Origin: Bacteroidales bacterium
GTDB lineage: Bacteria; Bacteroidota; Bacteroidia; Bacteroidales; VadinHA17
DNA: 9,920 nucleotides
Assembly (NCBI GenBank): GCA_003155705.1
Contig: PMEC01000066.1
Span: 1 to 9,920 of the forward strand
Reading direction: 5' to 3'
In this document: piece after piece, positions 1-6,927 of the stretch
Numbering within the stretch: the first letter of the stretch is position 1
Layout: every line of letters starts with the position of its first letter
The notes under the pieces: model-generated
What the model was told of the DNA's origin: nothing
The model's database searches: none
The model's input: only the letters and a program-made list of their open reading frames with translations
Program-made: the position numbers and the translations under genes

Positions 1-112
1 CTGAGGCTCTCCAAATATCAGGTCCGGTTCCGTCACCTTCAATAAATGGAATAATTGGATTATCAGGAACATCCAATTTGCCGAGTGTTGATTTAATTTT
101 TTCAGGTATCAT
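1..112 (-). CDS. icd: NADP-dependent isocitrate dehydrogenase, N-terminal fragment (runs off the left edge)
   Basis: The first 37 codons are visible; the rest lies beyond position 1. The translation begins [14 protein letters not shown] and contains [17 protein letters not shown], the hallmark N-terminus of bacterial type I NADP isocitrate dehydrogenases (the E. coli and Bacillus enzymes carry close versions of NPIIPxIEGDGxG). The family converts isocitrate to 2-oxoglutarate and CO2 in the cytoplasm, reducing NADP+. The start is the ATG at 112-110. No other in-frame start lies between it and the motif, and the leader is A-rich without a Shine-Dalgarno sequence. The gene lies 28 bp downstream of the aconitase stop on the same strand with no terminator between, so the two are probably cotranscribed. 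An acnA-icd cluster is known in Bacteroides. Cofactor choice (NADP rather than NAD) is inferred from the N-terminal match, since the cofactor-binding residues are outside the window. Confidence 0.93.
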   Translation of the reverse strand, partial: MIPEKIKSTLGKLDVPDNPIIPFIEGDGTGPDIWRAS

Positions 113-140
113 ATTTTTCAGTTAAATTGAATAACTTGTT

Positions 141-2414
141 TTAAGTACTTTTTTTATTTGATTTCCTGATCAGGTTTAAAGCACTTCCTGCTTTGAACCA
201 GGCTATCTGAGTGTTATTATAGGAATGATTGGCTTTAATGGTTTCTTTTTTCCCATCAGAATGTTTCAAAACAACGTCAATTAGTTTCCGGGGAGCAAAT
301 GCCTTTAGTCCTGTTATATCAATTTTGTCATCTTCCCTTATTCTGTCATAATCGTTTTTATCTGAGAAAGTCAATGTCAGAACTCCTTGTTTCTTAAGAT
401 TGGTTTCATGAATACGTGCAAAAGATTTTGCAATTACTGCCCTGACATTAAGATATCTTGGTTCCATAGCAGCATGTTCACGGGACGATCCTTCACCGAA
501 GTTTTCTTCGCCCGCTACAACAGATCCTAATCCGGCATTTTTATAAACCCTTGCCACAGAAGGAACTGCTTCATATTTCTGCGATAACTGATTGAGTATA
601 AGGTTAGTTTTTTCATTGAAATAGTTGACAGCGCCAATCATGTAGTTATTTGAGATATTTTCAAGATGTCCGCGGTATTTCAACCAGAACCCAGCCATTG
701 AAATATGATCGGTTGTGCATTTTCCTTTAGCCTTGATGAGTAGAGGGAGGTCAGTAAAATCAAGTCCATCCCATTCCATGAAAGGTGCCAATGGCTGTAA
801 TCTGTCTGAATCAGAGGCTATTAATATATCTTCCTTTTCACCTTTCCCCCCAGGTTTTTGAAAACCATTTTCAATGTTACCAAATCCATGTAGAGGAAGC
901 TCGTGTCCTTTCGGTTCGGATAATTTTACCTCTATCCCGTCAGCATTTATTAATTTATCGGTAATAGGATTAAATGTCAGCTTACCGGAAATAGCTATGG
1001 CAGTTACAATTTCAGGCGAGGCAACGAAGGCATAAGTATTTGGATTTCCGTCAGTTCTTTTAGCAAAATTACGGTTAAAGGAATGGATCACTGTGTTTAC
1101 CGGGTTTTTCTCAGATCCTTTGCGATCCCATTGACCTATACAAGGACCGCAGGCATTTGCAAACACTTCACCTCCGATTCTTTCAAACAAATCAAGATAT
1201 CCATCACGCTCAGCAATGAATCGGATTTGTTCTGATCCTGGCGTAATCTTAAACTCAGATCTGGCGGATAATTTTAAACTCAGAGCATTTTTAACAACTG
1301 ATGCAGCACGCGAAATATCTTCATAAGATGAATTTGTACAAGAACCGATAAGCCCGACTTCAACATTTACAGGCCATCTGTTTCTTTCAGCTGCCTCTTT
1401 CATCTGCGAAATAGGGGTTGCAAGATCAGGAGTGAAAGGGCCATTGATATATGGTTCAAGTTCAGATAAATCTATTTCGATATACTGATCATAGTATTTC
1501 TTTGGTTCAGCTAAAACTTCAATATCAGAAGTAAGATGTTCCCTGTTTTTTTCTGCAAGTTCTGCCACCTCTTTTCTTCCGGTAGCAATAAGATATTTAG
1601 CCATTGAATCGTCATAGCCAAAAATAGAACAAGTTGCACCGATTTCTGCTCCCATATTGCAGATTGTAGCTTTACCCGTACATGAAATGGATTCAGCGCC
1701 TTCTCCGAAATATTCAACAATACAGCCAGTTCCTCCATTTACAGTCAATAAACCTGCAACTTTAAGTATTACATCTTTTGCAGAACTCCATCCATTTAGT
1801 CTTCCAATTAATTTAATACCAATTATTCTGGGCAATTTCAGCTCCAGTTCCATTCCGGTCATCACATCAACAGCATCTGCTCCACCAACTCCGATTGCCA
1901 CCATTCCCAGTCCGCCTGCATTCGGAGTATGAGAGTCAGTTCCTATCATCATACCTCCGGGGAACGCATAATTTTCAAGAATAATCTGATGAATTATGCC
2001 TGCTCCGGGTTTCCAGAACCCGATGCCATATTTATTACAGGCGGAACTCAGAAAATCATATACTTCTTTATTTGTAAAGACAGCTGATTTCATATCTTCA
2101 TCAGCCCCGTATTTTGCCATTATAAGATGATCGCAATGTACTGAGGCCGGAACAGCTGACTGATCTTTTCCTGCCATCATGAACTGTAAAAGTGCCATTT
2201 GAGCCGTAGCATCCTGCATAGCAACCCTGTCCGGTGCAAAATCGGCATAATCAACTCCTCTCTTTGAGGAAACAAATTTTTTATTATTAAATAAATGGCT
2301 GTAAAGTATTTTTTCACTTAAAGTCAAAGGACGTTTAAGCGAATTCCTGGACATATTAATTTTATCAGCTAATTCTTTGTAAAACGCTCTGATTATCTCG
2401 CTATCTAATAACAT
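141..2414 (-). CDS. acnA: Aconitate hydratase, mitochondrial type
   Basis: This is a full-length 757-residue aconitase, close in length to mitochondrial aconitase. It interconverts citrate and isocitrate through cis-aconitate in the cytoplasm using a [4Fe-4S] cluster. The three cluster ligands are visible: Cys359 in GSCTNSS, and Cys422 and Cys425 in [10 protein letters not shown]. Other family motifs are HCDHL (residues 93-97), [11 protein letters not shown] (158-168) and the C-terminal swivel-domain motif [10 protein letters not shown] (640-649), with the expected catalytic Ser643 and substrate-binding Arg645. The order is the large N-terminal catalytic region (about 1-500) and then the swivel domain (about 550-750). 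The ATG at 2414 is preferred because the protein aligns from its first residues with family members ([12 protein letters not shown]). The upstream leader is AT-rich without a Shine-Dalgarno sequence. icd follows after 28 bp. The sequence resembles the mitochondrial clade more than E. coli AcnA (IRP-like) or AcnB. No frameshift or missing key residue was seen. The symbol acnA follows Bacteroides usage. Confidence 0.97.
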   Translation of the reverse strand: MLLDSEIIRAFYKELADKINMSRNSLKRPLTLSEKILYSHLFNNKKFVSSKRGVDYADFAPDRVAMQDATAQMALLQFMMAGKDQSAVPASVHCDHLIMAKYGADEDMKSAVFTNKEVYDFLSSACNKYGIGFWKPGAGIIHQIILENYAFPGGMMIGTDSHTPNAGGLGMVAIGVGGADAVDVMTGMELELKLPRIIGIKLIGRLNGWSSAKDVILKVAGLLTVNGGTGCIVEYFGEGAESISCTGKATICNMGAEIGATCSIFGYDDSMAKYLIATGRKEVAELAEKNREHLTSDIEVLAEPKKYYDQYIEIDLSELEPYINGPFTPDLATPISQMKEAAERNRWPVNVEVGLIGSCTNSSYEDISRAASVVKNALSLKLSARSEFKITPGSEQIRFIAERDGYLDLFERIGGEVFANACGPCIGQWDRKGSEKNPVNTVIHSFNRNFAKRTDGNPNTYAFVASPEIVTAIAISGKLTFNPITDKLINADGIEVKLSEPKGHELPLHGFGNIENGFQKPGGKGEKEDILIASDSDRLQPLAPFMEWDGLDFTDLPLLIKAKGKCTTDHISMAGFWLKYRGHLENISNNYMIGAVNYFNEKTNLILNQLSQKYEAVPSVARVYKNAGLGSVVAGEENFGEGSSREHAAMEPRYLNVRAVIAKSFARIHETNLKKQGVLTLTFSDKNDYDRIREDDKIDITGLKAFAPRKLIDVVLKHSDGKKETIKANHSYNNTQIAWFKAGSALNLIRKSNKKST

Positions 2415-2519
2415 ATTTGTATGATTTATATGTTTTTATTAAATAAGTTATCAATTATACAATTTATTTTCATTTAAAAAACAGAACATCATTTATGCGA
2501 TATATTCAAACTTGCATTT

Positions 2520-2536
2520 TCAGGAATAATTTCTGA
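2520..2536. promoter_or_regulatory. Imperfect 17-bp palindrome upstream of acnA
   Basis: TCAGGAATAATTTCTGA reads as two 8-base arms around a central A with a single mismatched arm pair. It sits 106 bp upstream of the acnA start. The symmetry is the kind seen in dimeric-regulator operators, but one such site in AT-rich DNA could be chance. The regulator is unknown. Confidence 0.25.
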
Positions 2537-2553
2537 TAATAATATATTAAAGC

Positions 2554-2572
2554 TGCCTGAATCATCCAGGCA
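2554..2572 (-). terminator. Weak hairpin, possible terminator of the DUF5686 transcript
   Basis: TGCCTG (2554-2559) and CAGGCA (2567-2572) form a 6-bp perfect stem with a 7-base loop. It is the most GC-rich paired element in the gap. Read on the minus strand, the hairpin is followed by GCTTTAATATATT, which is T-rich but not a clean U-tract. It lies about 150 bp past the DUF5686 stop codon, which is far for a simple intrinsic terminator, so the call is tentative. Confidence 0.3.
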
Positions 2573-2725
2573 AATAAAAAGCACATGCATATAACAAATA
2601 CTTGTTGATAATGTTTATATCCTTTTGCACAAAATTTATTTTTTCTAACAATGCAGGAAAATAATTATCTTCTTGGACTCAGACTGGAATATCTTTTGCG
2701 AAATGTCTCTCTTTTAACGCAGATT

Positions 2726-5281
2726 TTAAATATCCAGCCTGAATTGTACCCGGATACCTATAGTTGAAATATTTTGATTCCCTGTATATGTAAAGCGCTT
2801 TATAAGGTCAACCCTGAAGATCCTGAATATATTTGAAACACCAATTCCGGCTTCTATATATGGCTTTTTTTCAAGCGAATAAGTGAGCGGGGTTCCATTA
2901 ATATCTGTCGGGAACTTGAAAAGTTCTGAATTTAATGAAGGATTGCTAATGTTGCTTACCCCGCCATAAAGGGCTTTAAATGTAACAAGTTCTCTCAGCT
3001 TAAATCTTTTCAGGAGCGGAAATTTATTGAAAAAAAATCCGTTAAAGCAATGATCAACACTGATGGATACATATTTGTCACTCACAAATTCAAGAAAGTT
3101 CATCAGATTATAAGCATCCTTCTGATAAGAGTATGTCTGATTTGCCCGGTGTATAAATAGTAAGGGGTAAGGTACTTGCCCGAAAATTTTTCCGGCTTCC
3201 CCAATGATATCTGTATAACCGATCAAAGGGAAAAAAACTCTTTGAAACATATTCACCTGAACTCTGGAATACGAATAATCATTACCTATTAGTTTCGATC
3301 CCACCGCATACTTCAAAAGAATGATGGGATATTTATTCGAAACCGGATACCTGTATAACTTTCCCTGGTAAAATCCTTCGTTTGGGGCATATCTCAAAGT
3401 GAGGAATATTTCTGAAATATTGATATTTTGAACGCCATTTGGTACATAATCAGAGGGATTAAAATAGAGAGAACCTGCTGGTGACTGTTTTGTGAAATTA
3501 TAACCAAGATCATATGAAAAATGATTCTCAAATTCATTGTAAAATTCTGTTTTGAATGTTTTGTTATAGAGCAGTTTGTCATTAACACCTCTTGTAAATG
3601 ATAATAAGATATTATCGCCTTGTGCAAACTGAAACTCCTGTCCAGGTATCTTAGTGTCGTACTGATAGCTAAGTTTTAAAGATGTTACCGGGAACTGATA
3701 GATTGTTCTTGGGGTGAAGGAATAAGTGACTCCAGCAGAGTATTTTAACTTGTTGTCAGTGAATCCATATGCCAGGTAACTGTCGAAAGTAATTTTTTTA
3801 CTGAATCCAGGAGTAGTGCGTCCTCCGAACCTAACCCTTGATCCCTCTATAGGGTTGAAACTATAAAAATTGCCAACGGGACCGATTTCTATCTTTTTGA
3901 AGGTTATAAACTCGGTGCTCAGGAGCATGAGAACATCCATCCTAAGCTTAAAAGCTCGTAGTTGTTTAATACTGTCAATAAGAGTATAAATGCCTTTTTC
4001 TGTTTTTGTGAGAGGTTGAAGACGGTTTTTTTCCCAATAATCATCATTTTTCTCAAGAGGATCAAGTTTGCTGGTTATGGTTTGACCCCTGAAGACTGTA
4101 TCGGGAATAGCTTCGTTAATAGCATAATCTGCATATGATACCGTTCGTTGTCCAAATACCCCTAAAGAATTCTTTGTTATTCCAAAATTCATTGAAATTT
4201 CGTCTTTTGTAAGCATCCAGGTTTTTTTCTGGACCAGAGCAAAATCCTGGACAATTTTGACATCTTTTAACCAATCAACATTTATATGATTGTTCAATCC
4301 CATATCTATCTTTTTGATTGCAAAGCTGCTGTCCTGGGTAACATAAAGGTATCCTTCAAAAAGGAAATCCGATCTGTTCCTTGGCTCAAAGAGTAACTTA
4401 AAACAATTAACATTATCCACAAGCAGTGTATCTATTATGAAGTATCTGTAAAAGATAGGTGCCCCGTTTGCAATCGGACTCAGGAATTTGTTAGTCATAA
4501 ACATAATATCATTATCATAAATATTTATATTTTGATACAGATACCTGAGATTTGCTGAAACTCCCTTATTGTCAATGTATTCATCAAAATTAATTGTTTT
4601 TTCACCGTGGATTATCTCTTTATTTCCGACAGGGTTTTTCCTGTAATAACATCTTGAAAGAGTCTCCTTGATAAACAATGGAAGTATTTCTTTTCCCTCC
4701 TGTTTTGCGGTATCAAGATTATTGAATACAAACTGAAATTTCCTGAAAGGACCCTGTTCCTTGAACCTCTGACTAAAATTAGCTAAAGCAAACTGGATCT
4801 TTTCATACTTATCATATTGTAAATAATCGGATCCTTCTTTTCTATTTTCGGATTTCTTTGCAATAACTTTGTCAATTAATTCTACTGCAGGGTTGTTTTT
4901 ATTTGAATAGTTCCTCCTTGGAGGCCTCACAACTACTTCATCTATGCTATAAGTAGCGGGATTCAATTTTATATTAATTATCTGGGTTTTCCCGATTGAA
5001 AGAGGTCGTGTTTCGTTACTGTATCCTAAGGATGAAAAAACAATTGACCCCTCATTTACAGTAGTTTCGAGGGAATAATTACCGGCATAATCTGTAACCG
5101 TTCCAATAGTTGTATTTTTAATGAAGACCGCTATAAAAGGAAGACGTTCTCCTGTTTTGGCATCTACTACCGAACCTTTTATAATTGTTTTTACAGTTGC
5201 CTGTGAATAGCTTTTTATTAATGTACCAGCTATAAAAAAAGCAAATAGTAAAAACGAAAATTTCAGTCTGGTTGCTCTCAT
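2726..5281 (-). CDS. DUF5686 family protein with N-terminal carboxypeptidase-regulatory-like domain, probable outer-membrane barrel
   Basis: The product has 851 residues from the chosen start. Residues 1-27 form a signal peptide (MRATR, a hydrophobic stretch LLFAFFIAGTLI, then SYSQ). Residues about 33-118 match a CarboxypepD_reg-like beta-sandwich (IKGSVVDAKTGERLPFIAVF, TVTDYAGNYSL, SIDEVVV), common in Bacteroidota surface proteins. From about 130 the pattern NPAVELIDKVIAKK is typical of DUF5686. The C-terminal 380 residues alternate aromatic and polar positions (RVRFGGRTTPGF, AYGFTDNKLKYSAGVTYSF) and end in RVQFRLDI, as expected for an outer-membrane beta-barrel. The molecular function of the family is not known. 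I chose the ATG at 5281 rather than the upstream TTG at 5338 because the extra 19 residues would precede a normal signal peptide, and a -7-like promoter element lies inside that extension. The gene is complete and flanked by gaps of 311 and 409 bp, so it is probably monocistronic. Confidence 0.9.
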   Translation of the reverse strand: MRATRLKFSFLLFAFFIAGTLIKSYSQATVKTIIKGSVVDAKTGERLPFIAVFIKNTTIGTVTDYAGNYSLETTVNEGSIVFSSLGYSNETRPLSIGKTQIINIKLNPATYSIDEVVVRPPRRNYSNKNNPAVELIDKVIAKKSENRKEGSDYLQYDKYEKIQFALANFSQRFKEQGPFRKFQFVFNNLDTAKQEGKEILPLFIKETLSRCYYRKNPVGNKEIIHGEKTINFDEYIDNKGVSANLRYLYQNINIYDNDIMFMTNKFLSPIANGAPIFYRYFIIDTLLVDNVNCFKLLFEPRNRSDFLFEGYLYVTQDSSFAIKKIDMGLNNHINVDWLKDVKIVQDFALVQKKTWMLTKDEISMNFGITKNSLGVFGQRTVSYADYAINEAIPDTVFRGQTITSKLDPLEKNDDYWEKNRLQPLTKTEKGIYTLIDSIKQLRAFKLRMDVLMLLSTEFITFKKIEIGPVGNFYSFNPIEGSRVRFGGRTTPGFSKKITFDSYLAYGFTDNKLKYSAGVTYSFTPRTIYQFPVTSLKLSYQYDTKIPGQEFQFAQGDNILLSFTRGVNDKLLYNKTFKTEFYNEFENHFSYDLGYNFTKQSPAGSLYFNPSDYVPNGVQNINISEIFLTLRYAPNEGFYQGKLYRYPVSNKYPIILLKYAVGSKLIGNDYSYSRVQVNMFQRVFFPLIGYTDIIGEAGKIFGQVPYPLLFIHRANQTYSYQKDAYNLMNFLEFVSDKYVSISVDHCFNGFFFNKFPLLKRFKLRELVTFKALYGGVSNISNPSLNSELFKFPTDINGTPLTYSLEKKPYIEAGIGVSNIFRIFRVDLIKRFTYTGNQNISTIGIRVQFRLDI

Positions 5282-5316
5282 TAATACAGATTCAGAAAAT
5301 CGACAATTCAGAAGCA

Positions 5317-5324
5317 CAAAGATA
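5317..5324 (-). promoter_or_regulatory. Bacteroidota-type -7 promoter element for the DUF5686 gene
   Basis: On the minus strand these bases read TATCTTTG, an exact match to the Bacteroidota sigma-factor -7 consensus TAnnTTTG. It lies 35 bp upstream of the ATG at 5281, which would leave a leader of about 30 bases. No clear -33 TTTG partner is seen at the usual distance, so the promoter is incomplete as read. Its position supports the ATG at 5281 over the TTG at 5338. Confidence 0.4.
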
Positions 5325-5618
5325 AAAACTAAAAGCAATTTGATAATATAAATTACTGGTGACCCCGGGATTTAGTAAGTATCGCTGTGGCATCTATTTT
5401 ACAGCACTTTCCATATGCGGATGAATACAATATTTTACATTTTTTATTAAGAAGTGTCAAAAAAAAGATGATGTTCACAAATGATTTACAAATTATCATT
5501 AGAGTAAAGGTACTTTGATTGAACTTAAAAATGATAAATATTCTTGACTATTAATTTCTTGAATTTTACTAATTTTAAGAGACTATTGGATGCATTTGAA
5601 ATGTTAATTGTTTCAAGT

Positions 5619-5630
5619 TTGATTAATCAA
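5619..5630. promoter_or_regulatory. Perfect 12-bp palindrome, candidate operator upstream of the GH172-GH116 pair
   Basis: TTGATTAATCAA is a perfect inverted repeat centred about 66 bp upstream of the GH172 start. The half-sites TTGAT and ATCAA resemble those of CRP/FNR-family boxes, but they are separated by 2 bases rather than the 4 of an FNR box, so no regulator is assigned. It could be an operator for the glycosidase pair. AT-rich background makes chance palindromes fairly common. Confidence 0.3.
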
Positions 5631-5690
5631 CCTGAATTATGATTAAAGAAAAATATTTAAAATCAAGTAATAAACTTTATACAAAATGAA

Positions 5691-6878
5691 ATGAAAAAGA
5701 ATGTAATGCTTCTGTTCCTGATTTCTCTATTGCCTTTGTGGGCCTTTTCACAATCACATTTCAATGGTCTTGATATGAATATGGGTAGTTTGTACAAGTT
5801 ATCAGATGCTAAAACCCGCTCAATAAGCCCGGAGAACTTCACCGGTGAAAAAGGTAAGGCAGGCATGGCCAACCCCACAGATAAGGATAAACCAAATGTG
5901 GCGAATGCTTCAAGTGCCGCCCGTGATCTTGGGCAGGGGTGGAAATTAAATCCCTTTGTACGAATAAAATCCGGAGAGACTTTTACTATGGCAGTAATAG
6001 ACGGTCCCGGTGCTATCCAGCATATCTGGATGACACCCACTGGCAACTGGCGCTTCTCAATTATCCGGTTTTATTGGGACGATGAAACAGAACCATCAAT
6101 TGAATGCCCTGTTGGTGATTTCTTCGGGATGGGCTGGGGTAGTTATGCTCCAATCAACTCAGCTGCCGTATGTGTAAACCCCGGAAGTGCTTTTAATTGT
6201 TACTGGGTTATGCCTTTCAGGAAAAAATGCCGGATTACTATGGAAAATATAGATGACCAGAATGCTATGACTGTATATTACCAGATTGACTATACCCTTA
6301 CAGAAGTTCCTTCCGATGCCGGATATTTTCATGCACAATTCCACCGTTCAAAACCTGATGAAACTTCTGTCTATAGTATAAATGAAGGCATAAAAGGGAA
6401 AGGGCAATATGTAGGAGTTTACCTGGCATGGGGAGTACAAAACAATGGCTGGTGGGGTGAGGGAGAAATTAAATTCTATATCGATGGCGACACGCAATTT
6501 CCAACGATCTGTGGAACGGGAACAGAAGATTATTTCTGCGGCTCCTACGATTTTGATACCAATAAGAAGAACCAGGCGGGTTTGTCTGAATCAAATTATA
6601 CTGAATTCTGTACTCCATATTCCGGATTATGCCAGGTGATCCGTGGTGATGGACACTATAATATTATGCAAAGATTTGGCCTTTACAGATGGCATATTAT
6701 GGATCCGATCCGTTTCGATAAAGATCTGAAAATAACTATACAAGACCTGGGCTGGCATAAGGGAGGCAGATATTTAGCTCAAAAATCCGATATATCTTCG
6801 GTCTGCTACTGGTACCAGGCTGAACCACATGCAAAATTCCCAAAACTGCCTGATTGGCAGGGACTTGAAGTGAATTAA
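5691..6878 (+). CDS. Secreted glycoside hydrolase family 172 (DUF2961) protein
   Basis: The product has 395 residues with a Sec signal peptide (MKKN, hydrophobic 5-18, likely cleavage near AFSQ at 18-21). Mature-protein motifs fit DUF2961, now GH172: GPGAIQHIWMTP (105-116), FGMGWGSYAP (145-154), the acidic strand GEGEIKFYIDGD (256-267), GTGTEDYF (275-282) and YRWHIMDPIRF (332-342). Characterised GH172 enzymes act on alpha-D-fructofuranosides, difructose anhydrides and arabinofuranosides, using two glutamates about 20 residues apart. Glu257 (or Glu259) and Glu279 are the likely pair here, by motif position only. The mature part carries nine cysteines, many for an exported enzyme. The start ATG at 5691 gives a textbook signal peptide; an ATG at 5686 is out of frame and stops at once. 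The gene is followed after 49 bp by a GH116 gene on the same strand, suggesting an operon. The family is certain, but the substrate cannot be read from the sequence. Confidence 0.93.
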   Translation: MKKNVMLLFLISLLPLWAFSQSHFNGLDMNMGSLYKLSDAKTRSISPENFTGEKGKAGMANPTDKDKPNVANASSAARDLGQGWKLNPFVRIKSGETFTMAVIDGPGAIQHIWMTPTGNWRFSIIRFYWDDETEPSIECPVGDFFGMGWGSYAPINSAAVCVNPGSAFNCYWVMPFRKKCRITMENIDDQNAMTVYYQIDYTLTEVPSDAGYFHAQFHRSKPDETSVYSINEGIKGKGQYVGVYLAWGVQNNGWWGEGEIKFYIDGDTQFPTICGTGTEDYFCGSYDFDTNKKNQAGLSESNYTEFCTPYSGLCQVIRGDGHYNIMQRFGLYRWHIMDPIRFDKDLKITIQDLGWHKGGRYLAQKSDISSVCYWYQAEPHAKFPKLPDWQGLEVN

Positions 6879-6927
6879 TTATATTGAAATGACGACAGGG
6901 ATACTTCAAAAATGAAAAACAACTAAG

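Larger units (their letters stand above)
2415..2725. other. 311-bp AT-rich intergenic region between acnA and the DUF5686 gene
   Basis: Both flanking genes are on the minus strand, so this region should hold the end of the DUF5686 transcript and the acnA promoter. Visible signals are a short GC-containing hairpin (2554-2572), an imperfect 17-bp palindrome (2520-2536) and a weak -7-like element for acnA, TATAATTG on the minus strand at 2452-2459 (one mismatch to TAnnTTTG, no clear -33 partner). A 38-codon plus-strand ORF (2651-2767) has no recognisable homology and runs antisense into the DUF5686 gene. No tRNA or known riboswitch fold was recognised. Confidence 0.6.
5282..5690. other. 409-bp divergent intergenic region
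   Basis: This region separates the minus-strand DUF5686 gene from the plus-strand GH172-GH116 pair and should hold both promoters. It is strongly AT-rich except for a slightly GC-richer patch around 5355-5420. Visible signals are a -7-like element for the DUF5686 gene (5317-5324), a perfect 12-bp palindrome (5619-5630) and an AT-only hairpin, AATGAT (5480-5485) with ATCATT (5495-5500). No full TTG/TAnnTTTG promoter could be placed confidently for the glycosidase pair; the closest elements are TACTTTG at 5511 and TGCATTTG at 5591. No gene of credible length was seen. Confidence 0.6.

Noticed and set aside
1657..1932. 91-residue plus-strand open frame inside the aconitase gene.
   Set aside because: It lies fully antisense to highly conserved aconitase sequence, has no family motif and is best explained as a shadow of the coding strand.
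5355..5420. Slightly GC-richer patch in the divergent intergenic region that might be a gene remnant or small RNA.
   Set aside because: Open frames on both strands are about 33 codons or fewer, with no recognisable protein similarity and no stable symmetrical fold.
5480..5500. AT-only hairpin AATGAT/ATCATT with a 9-base loop.
   Set aside because: Six weak pairs in very AT-rich DNA are expected by chance, and there is no T-tract or gene end nearby to make it a terminator.
5544..5572. TTGACT and TACTAA separated by 17 bases, resembling a sigma70 promoter for the GH172 gene.
   Set aside because: The -10 match is poor (3 of 6), the host looks like Bacteroidota, which uses a different consensus, and such hits are frequent in AT-rich DNA.
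5663..6046. 127-residue minus-strand open frame over the start of the GH172 gene.
   Set aside because: It is antisense to the conserved GPGAIQHIWMTP region and has no domain signature. The plus-strand GH172 reading is unambiguous.
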